DNA of 64,000 bases. Source: Pyrus communis. Its lineage: Eukaryota > Streptophyta > Magnoliopsida > Rosales > Rosaceae. The stretch spans positions 18,058,807 to 18,122,806 of the forward strand of contig NC_084815.1 of NCBI RefSeq assembly GCF_963583255.1, read 5' to 3'. The position numbers and the translations under genes were made by a program. This document shows positions 58,832 through 64,000 of the stretch, one piece after another (position 1 is the first letter of the stretch; every line of letters starts with the position of its first letter). Under the pieces are notes generated by a model that ran no database searches, was not told the DNA's origin, and saw only the letters and a list, made by a program, of their open reading frames with translations.

Positions 58832-58866
<35 letters not shown>

Positions 58867-58889
58867 TGTGTGTGTGTGTGTGTGTGTGA
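58832..58889 (+). repeat. (GA)n(GT)n compound microsatellite
   Basis: About 34 bp of GA followed by 24 bp of GT. Further CT (58982-59000) and TCTGTC repeats (59122-59148) follow, so the MIR166 upstream region is unusually rich in pyrimidine/purine simple repeats. Confidence 0.9.
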
Positions 58890-59180
58890 GCGAGAAGAGA
58901 AAGAGCGAAATGTCGTGGTCAAGACCCAGTTGGTAGGGTCTCTGCTGACTTTAATTTACTTTGTCCTTTTTACCCTTCCCCGTCTCTCTCTCTCTCTCTA
59001 GACTCAGCCTTTTTATCTCTATCCTTCCCTTCTCATATCTCGTACCACCCATTTCATTTCTCTCACTCACCACGATCACACACCACTTCTCCCTCCCCCT
59101 CTTTCTCCTACCCCCTCCTCTCTGTCTCTGTCTCTGTCTCTGTCTCTCGTTCATAGTTAGGGTAAAGCTGCTTTTGTGAA

Positions 59181-59261
59181 ATGGAGGCAGAAAGATCAAA
59201 GAAGAGGAAGCAAATTTGTTTTTTTGAGGGGAATGTTGTCTGGCTCGAGGCCTCTAGCTAG
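59181..59261 (+). other. Short ORF overlapping the miR166* arm (possible miPEP)
   Basis: ATG to TAG, 26 codons, starting MEAERSKKRKQICFF, basic at its N-terminus, and running through the 5' arm of the hairpin. Short ORFs near the 5' end of some plant pri-miRNAs encode regulatory peptides, but those usually precede the hairpin. This one overlaps it and may be chance. Confidence 0.3.
59230..59250 (+). ncRNA. miR166* (passenger strand)
   Basis: 21 nt on the 5' arm, GGAATGTTGTCTGGCTCGAG plus a final G, the standard miR166 star sequence. Confidence 0.9.
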
Positions 59262-59361
59262 ATCTATGATCTCCATCTCAATTGGTGACAATTTTAACCA
59301 CCAATCTTAAAAATTTTACAGTACCAGTTGAGAAAGATCATTGATTTTATGTTTAGCGACC

Positions 59362-59382
59362 TCGGACCAGGCTTCATTCCCC
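59362..59382 (+). ncRNA. miR166: Mature miR166
   Basis: 21 nt on the 3' arm, TCGGACCAGGCTTCATTCCC plus a final C, identical to the miR166 consensus as I know it. 5' U favours AGO1; miR166 is also bound by AGO10. Confidence 0.95.
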
Positions 59383-59899
59383 CCAATTACTGCTTCCAAT
59401 CACACAGATCTTCACTACCCATCCCATATATTTACCCCGAGCATCCAAAGATAACATCTTTCCAGATTTCTGTTGATTTTTCCCAGCCTTCATATTTGTA
59501 TATTTTTATGAACATTATTTTCTTTTTAACTTTTTCTGACGGCTTTTTATTTTTCGTTGAAGAAATTGTACATGGGTTGTTGACCAGGCAGAAGCAGATT
59601 GGTGTAATGATGAAAGGTTTTGACTGCTATTTTATGCTTTTTTTTTTTTTGGGCCTTTTAACTCTGACGAAAGTGGGGAAAGATCATGATTACTCTTTTA
59701 TTTTTATCTCTAAATTTCGTGAAATTGGGCAGCACATATGCAGGGTTGCGTTTTCTTTGTCAGTCTCTAACTCTTTCAACAGGTTTTCATATCATTGGAC
59801 TGGTTTTTTTCATGATGGCTTCAAGAATCTTCTCTGTCCACTTCTGCTTTCTCTCTCTCTAATCTCACCACAGCGACTTTTAATTGAATATTTTTTTTA

Positions 59900-60050
59900 G
59901 AAAACTTTAATGAAAAATTATAGGTATTGTTTATTTTAATGCAGGTTACATTTTTGTATTAAAAGTTAATTATAATATTATTCATTTTATTCTTTATATT
60001 ATTTTTATCGTTAAAGCTTAAAGTTTTTAAACCATTTTTATTAGCTTTCT
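59900..60050. mobile_element. Small MITE, second copy
   Basis: Ends GAAAACTTTAATGAAA and TTTTTATTAGCTTTC are inverted. The middle (TATTATTCATTTTATTCTTT, GTTAAAGCTTAAAGTTTTTA) follows 53589-53742. No clear duplication. Confidence 0.6.
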
Positions 60051-61070
60051 GTTTTTTATTATTGGTGAACACAGGGGTTAATTGGGTAGTTTAAATTTGC
60101 CTTGGACAACCCTAATTTTACTTGTGCATTATAGCACCGTAGCCCTCCAGTAGGGTTTCCACTTTACACGCTGCTATTACTGTCTCTCTATTAAATAATC
60201 TTGTTTAGTTACCATAAACATTTTTTATTTCATTTCCTTCTGATTAATATTTCTTATACGTGAATACATAATGCTGCAAAAAACATGCATTTGATCATTG
60301 TTCTTCTTTTAAATTTGTTTCTTTTGTTGCTAGCGGTAATGGGTTTGGTGGATTAATTCAGCTTTAGAGCGTTGTAATCTCCGGAGCTTTGTCTTGTTTG
60401 TACTTTATCTTAATCATCCATTAATTAAACATTTATTTGTCAGATTATATTGGATTTCTTCAGATCTGGATGATCTTAAAGATCAGATTTTTTTTTCTTT
60501 CTTTCTTGATTACGTTATTATGTCTTTGTATATGTGTCTTCAGTTTGCGTTGCTGTTTTTACAGTAGCTCTGAAAGATCTGATCATATCACACAAATTGA
60601 AAAGAAAGGAATAATCTATCAAGGGTGACAGATGTAAGTGAGATGTATGACAAAGTTGTATCTGAGAAGCAACCCAGTTGCTAACACTGTTGAAATTACT
60701 CTCTTTAAACTTTGAGTTGTCTCCAAACATAATGTGATTTTGATTGTGCTCCAAGGAAGAAAATGTCATGTAAAAGAGGAAAAAGGGCAAAAAGATGTGA
60801 TAGATTGGACTTCTCTGACTCTGGTGGATTTCGACCCTAAATTAATTCTTAAATTACTGATAAGCAAGTTGTTAATTAGTAGCTTGAGTTTCCTACTTCA
60901 ATTGTTCTATTATTCATACATTAATATATGAGTTAATATTGTTTGTCAGTCTAGACCATGAATATCTTTGGGAAATTTGGAAGTTGAACATTACACACAC
61001 GTATGAATTAGTTGGTCTCGAGTATGAATCTACAATCTTATATATTATGGATATTTGACTCATACATTTT
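60051..61070. other. Spacer, no gene recognised
   Basis: Follows the MIR166 transcription unit and may include its 3' transcript. No supported ORF or hairpin. Confidence 0.45.
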
Positions 61071-61930
61071 TGTTGGAACCAAATTTACGCACATCTACGA
61101 ATGGATGCGAAATCCAATCGGAATTGTCCATGATCTCCGACAATGTGAGAATGGGGTTAATTGGGGGTGTGGTTGAATCACAATAGAACTGCATACATAT
61201 CTTCGGGAAGGAGAATCCAACCCCAAGAGTAGTTCTATGAAAGAATGGTGTGATGAGTATTACATCATGAACCATCCTTGACATAGCCTATGGAGGGACG
61301 TTAAGAAGATGAGTTCTCCATGGATGTGTCTACATATAGACGACATCGTATATGTAAGATAAGCCTCTATTAAACATAGAGAGGATATCTGTATATTGTA
61401 GAAGATGAAAAATCATGAGGGTTTTGGATCATAAAAGACTTAGTGAGATAAATGCCCAAGCTAGGGTATTTATACAGATCTTGAGAGTCCTTGTAGGAAA
61501 TGGGATCCCAATTAAATCGAGAGACTATCTAGGAGGGAATCTAGGATAACATACCCAATCCTCCTAGGATCATGATTACGTTGCCTAATCCCCAAGATAT
61601 CCTAATTTGACTTGAATTAGGGTTTCTTTACTTGGGAGACATGTACTATTTTTAATAGGCTTATTTCTGACCATGGCTGCCTCTCTTCGTTGTATTCTGA
61701 CTTTGTCTGAATTATCTGTTCTGATAAAGGCTAGTCTGATCCGACTAAGGTAGCTCTAGTCTGGATGCCTCATTCGGACTTCTTAAACATATGTGATATA
61801 GAATGTACTTGACCTAGTACGCTGGTACGAGGTAGAAGTAATTGTACTTAGGGTCGAAATCTCATATTTACCTCTTAGATGATTTCTGAATTGCCCTTTC
61901 AATCATTTTTGAGAATGATGTTGAGCCCAT
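61071..61930 (-). repeat. Possible solo LTR or LTR fragment
   Basis: Starts TGTTGGAACCAAATTTACG. The - strand has a TATA-like TGTATAAATACC near 61460-61475, in the style of the gypsy LTRs in this window. No partner LTR, primer site or matching duplication could be found, so it is only a suggestion. Confidence 0.35.
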
Positions 61931-63359
61931 GTTAGAATGTTATAACCTACAATCCTTAGGTTGTATAAACTGTCCAGAGGCCGGATGGTGCATTGGGTTT
62001 CCGGGTCAAAGGCCATGTCCTCTTGCTCATAGCCTGCCCATTGTTACCATGCTTCATACGTTTCAGGCCTTCCAAGCTGCTAACCAAATTCAACGGAGTG
62101 GGCTAAAGGAGACTCCTCTGACATTATAACTTTGAATATTTAGACTTGTAATTACGCGAAGTTTGAAAGCTGTGTGTTATTCTGGAATTTAGGTTATTTC
62201 ATGTACCGCAATGAATAGTGTAAGAAAAAACAAACAATGGTGAGGATCTGAAAAGATCATTTCTAGCTTTGGTTCATCTATCCTGGATATGCATTTAATC
62301 ATGTATATAATCAAATAAATAAAAGTACTTATCTCTTGGAGCGTTACCCTGGTTTGGACCAAGGTTGTTCACTTGTCAAATGGGTATTCGAGTTGTTTTC
62401 CTCACTTATCTTTGATGATGCCTTCGAGAATCCCAGAAGATATCTAGGAATAGAGATATTGCATCCTCTTAGGAGTGCGACTATTTACGACGAACTCCAA
62501 TCCTTAGATAGTAAGGACTATAAGATTATACGAAACTCTATGATTATTTGCAAGAGTAGGTTTCCGTATCTTTTGGGAACAAGCACGGTCAATCTTAGTG
62601 AGGCTCCGAAATAGGATGATGGTGGAATCACTGCTTTATTTGTCCAACTTTGAGGATAAATTTTTTTAATCCATGATCGAACTACGAAGGTACATTGATT
62701 GCCACCTTGCTCTGAATAGTTTTTTAGTAAGCTAGAGTAATTTTCAGTTCGGACTTCCTCATGTGTGGGAATCTAGTTCATAACGGCCATGTGGGATAGG
62801 TGTCATTTGGATTCATGAAAATCTTCTTCTTTCTCCATATGGTATGCCCCTTGTGTTTGTCCATTGCAAGCTAGCAATTGAGGAGGACAAGTGTGGAGTT
62901 GTCGCATAGTGGTTTGCAGATGACTTTTGTTTTTAGCTCATCAAGGCGAACTTGAATTGGTTGGAGCCCTTAGGTAAACCGCTGGCTTGATTGTTATTGT
63001 GTGTATCCTAAACTCATAGGTTGTGGCGGTGTGTTGTACGTGTTTGATATGGGTTGGAGGAAAACTTGAGGAATACCGCAGAGAAATCTAGCACGTGTGA
63101 AGAGTAGTAAACGATGATAACGTCTTCCACGTGGCTCGGAATTAAGTTCTCAAAAACTCTACAAAAGTCTGACATCCGTATCTTTGCGATAGTGAATGGA
63201 AAATAAATTAACTCACTTGGAGGAGGCACAATTTAGCTTGTCAATTTGGTAGTGCTACTGTAACTGGTTGGGCTGGCTTGCTGTTTATCTATTTTGCGTG
63301 TCAGATTTGAGACGATTATGCCTTTTGGAAAATTTTGAGAAAAATAAGAACATTATAGC
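61931..63359. other. Spacer, no certain gene
   Basis: The frame 62336-62614 (92 codons) contains no recognisable domain. Sequence around it is less AT-rich than average and may be worn TE interior. Confidence 0.4.
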
Positions 63360-63521
63360 TAGGGGTGGCCACGGGCCGGGCTGGGCACAAAATTGGAGGG
63401 ACCGGACTAGACTGGTTTATAAAGTTATTGGGGTGGGGCGGATTTGGACTTTTGTAGAAATGGAACCGGACCTAACCTTGGCCCATTTTAAATGGGCCGG
63501 TTCCTACGAGCCACGGGTCCT

Positions 63522-63522
<1 letters not shown>
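63360..63522. mobile_element. hAT-like element fragment
   Basis: Begins TAGGGGTGGCCACGGGCCGG, close to the TAGGGGTGGGCAC end of 7895-8593. Subterminal GGCC-rich motifs follow, ending at a 36-nt T run (63523-63558). The right end is not seen. Confidence 0.5.

Positions 63523-63558
<36 letters not shown>
63523..63558. repeat. 36-nt T run
   Basis: Uninterrupted T. Could be the A tail of an antisense retroposon to the right (63559 onward), although no family is recognised there. Confidence 0.9.
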
Positions 63559-63561
<3 letters not shown>

Positions 63562-64000
63562 TTTGTTAGAACATAACAAAAGAAAAATCCTAAATGTAAG
63601 AACCACAATCAAAACTATCCCCGTATTATACTTTCTAAAATGCCCCAAAACACGTATTAAGATTAATAAAGATATTGAAAATCAATTGGTGAACACAAAT
63701 AGAATCCAAGCAAATTCTAGATCTGGGTTACTCACAAAATTGTTCAAGTTTATTGGCTGCAATTCAAGTTTGGTTCTTGAATACTTAAAAATGAAATGTT
63801 GGGTTATGGAAATTGACTTGCAGATTGAAGATTCAAGGGATCGATGGAAGGCAAAAGCTTGAAATTTAAAAACACAGGTCAAATCTCAGCCTATATGCCA
63901 CCTAAAGCATGAAAACAAGCTCTTTCCATTCCCTGATGATGGCAATAAAGTCGTCAATCAAGTCAAGAAACGCCGTAGAATCGACTGAATTGGACTAGAT
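63559..64000. other. Unresolved sequence at window end
   Basis: AT-rich. A + strand frame at 63563-63862 (99 codons) shows no recognisable domain. If the T run is an A tail, this would be a - strand retroposon continuing past the window. Confidence 0.35.

Larger units (their letters stand above)
59206..59397 (+). ncRNA. MIR166: MIR166 precursor (pri/pre-miRNA hairpin)
   Basis: Produces miR166, which guides cleavage of class III HD-ZIP mRNAs (PHB, PHV, REV, CNA, ATHB8) and so sets leaf polarity, meristem and vascular patterning. The 5' arm carries the miR166* GGAATGTTGTCTGGCTCGAG(G) at 59230-59250 and the 3' arm the mature TCGGACCAGGCTTCATTCCC(C) at 59362-59382. The duplex pairs with the usual internal mismatches around TT/TT and C/A. 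The lower stem continues, with GGAAGC (59206-59211) pairing with GCTTCC (59392-59397) and AATTTG with CAATT. The loop side is about 110 nt, within the plant range. It is transcribed on + by Pol II. The family member number cannot be assigned. Confidence 0.95.

Noticed and set aside
58951..59199. Arg/Gln/Glu-rich - strand ORF
   Set aside because: Translation of CT and TCTGTC simple repeats upstream of MIR166.
59328..59900. 190-codon + strand ORF downstream of MIR166
   Set aside because: It starts inside the miR166 hairpin, has Phe/Leu-rich random composition and shows no domain.
1..64000. CRISPR array, operon or other prokaryotic system
   Set aside because: The window is plant nuclear DNA; the regular repeats present are eukaryotic tandem repeats without spacers of uniform length.

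Overview
This window is nuclear DNA from a eudicot plant. The evidence is GT-AG introns in every real gene, AT-rich spacers, many LTR retrotransposons, MITEs, SINEs and Helitrons, and a MIR166 gene. Several repeat families look like those I associate with Rosaceae (apple/pear type), but that is an impression from memory, not a search result. Only four loci look like functional host genes; most of the rest is transposon-derived.

Layout. 1-2.5 kb: 3' part of a methionine gamma-lyase gene (+), cut by the window edge. 2.7-9.7 kb: spacer holding a tandem TRIM-like array, a decayed copia RNase H, a SINE, a Tourist-like MITE, an old duplicated segment whose second copy received two DNA transposons, and a truncated copia element (-). 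9.7-12.7 kb: fragments of LTR elements and a 27-30 bp minisatellite. 13.4-15.4 kb: a complete two-exon CYP78A cytochrome P450 (-), with two MITEs in inverted orientation starting only 50 bp beyond its TATA box. 16.6-27.0 kb: a 10.4 kb Ty3/gypsy element (5-bp target duplication GAAGT) whose gag-pol is on the - strand and which carries an extra antisense ORF on the + strand. 27-29.7 kb: a foldback MITE, two Helitron copies and a degenerate AT-rich repeat. 29.77-34.67 kb: a second gypsy element (duplication TTAGA) of the same type that lost almost all of gag-pol but kept the antisense ORF. 34.7-41.7 kb: spacer with a terminal-inverted-repeat element containing TA and GGT simple repeats, and a non-LTR retroposon with a 13-bp target duplication. 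41.70-47.08 kb: a nearly full-length Ty1/copia element (-), duplication AGTGT. 47-50 kb: tandem AT repeat and a foldback MITE. 50.0-52.1 kb: complete MED10 Mediator-subunit gene (+). 52.2-58.5 kb: SINEs, small MITEs, a second retroposon copy, a complete Helitron and microsatellites. 58.8-59.4 kb: a MIR166 gene (+) with recognisable miR166 and miR166* arms. 60-64 kb: spacer, a possible LTR fragment and an hAT-like fragment.

The host genes do unrelated jobs: sulfur amino-acid catabolism, organ-growth P450, transcription co-activation and HD-ZIP III regulation. They form no operon or pathway. The most interesting features are the palindromic MITE pair at the CYP78A promoter, the conserved intron in the antisense ORF of both gypsy elements, the MIR166 locus with its overlapping short ORF, and the small Helitron family with intact A/T insertion boundaries.
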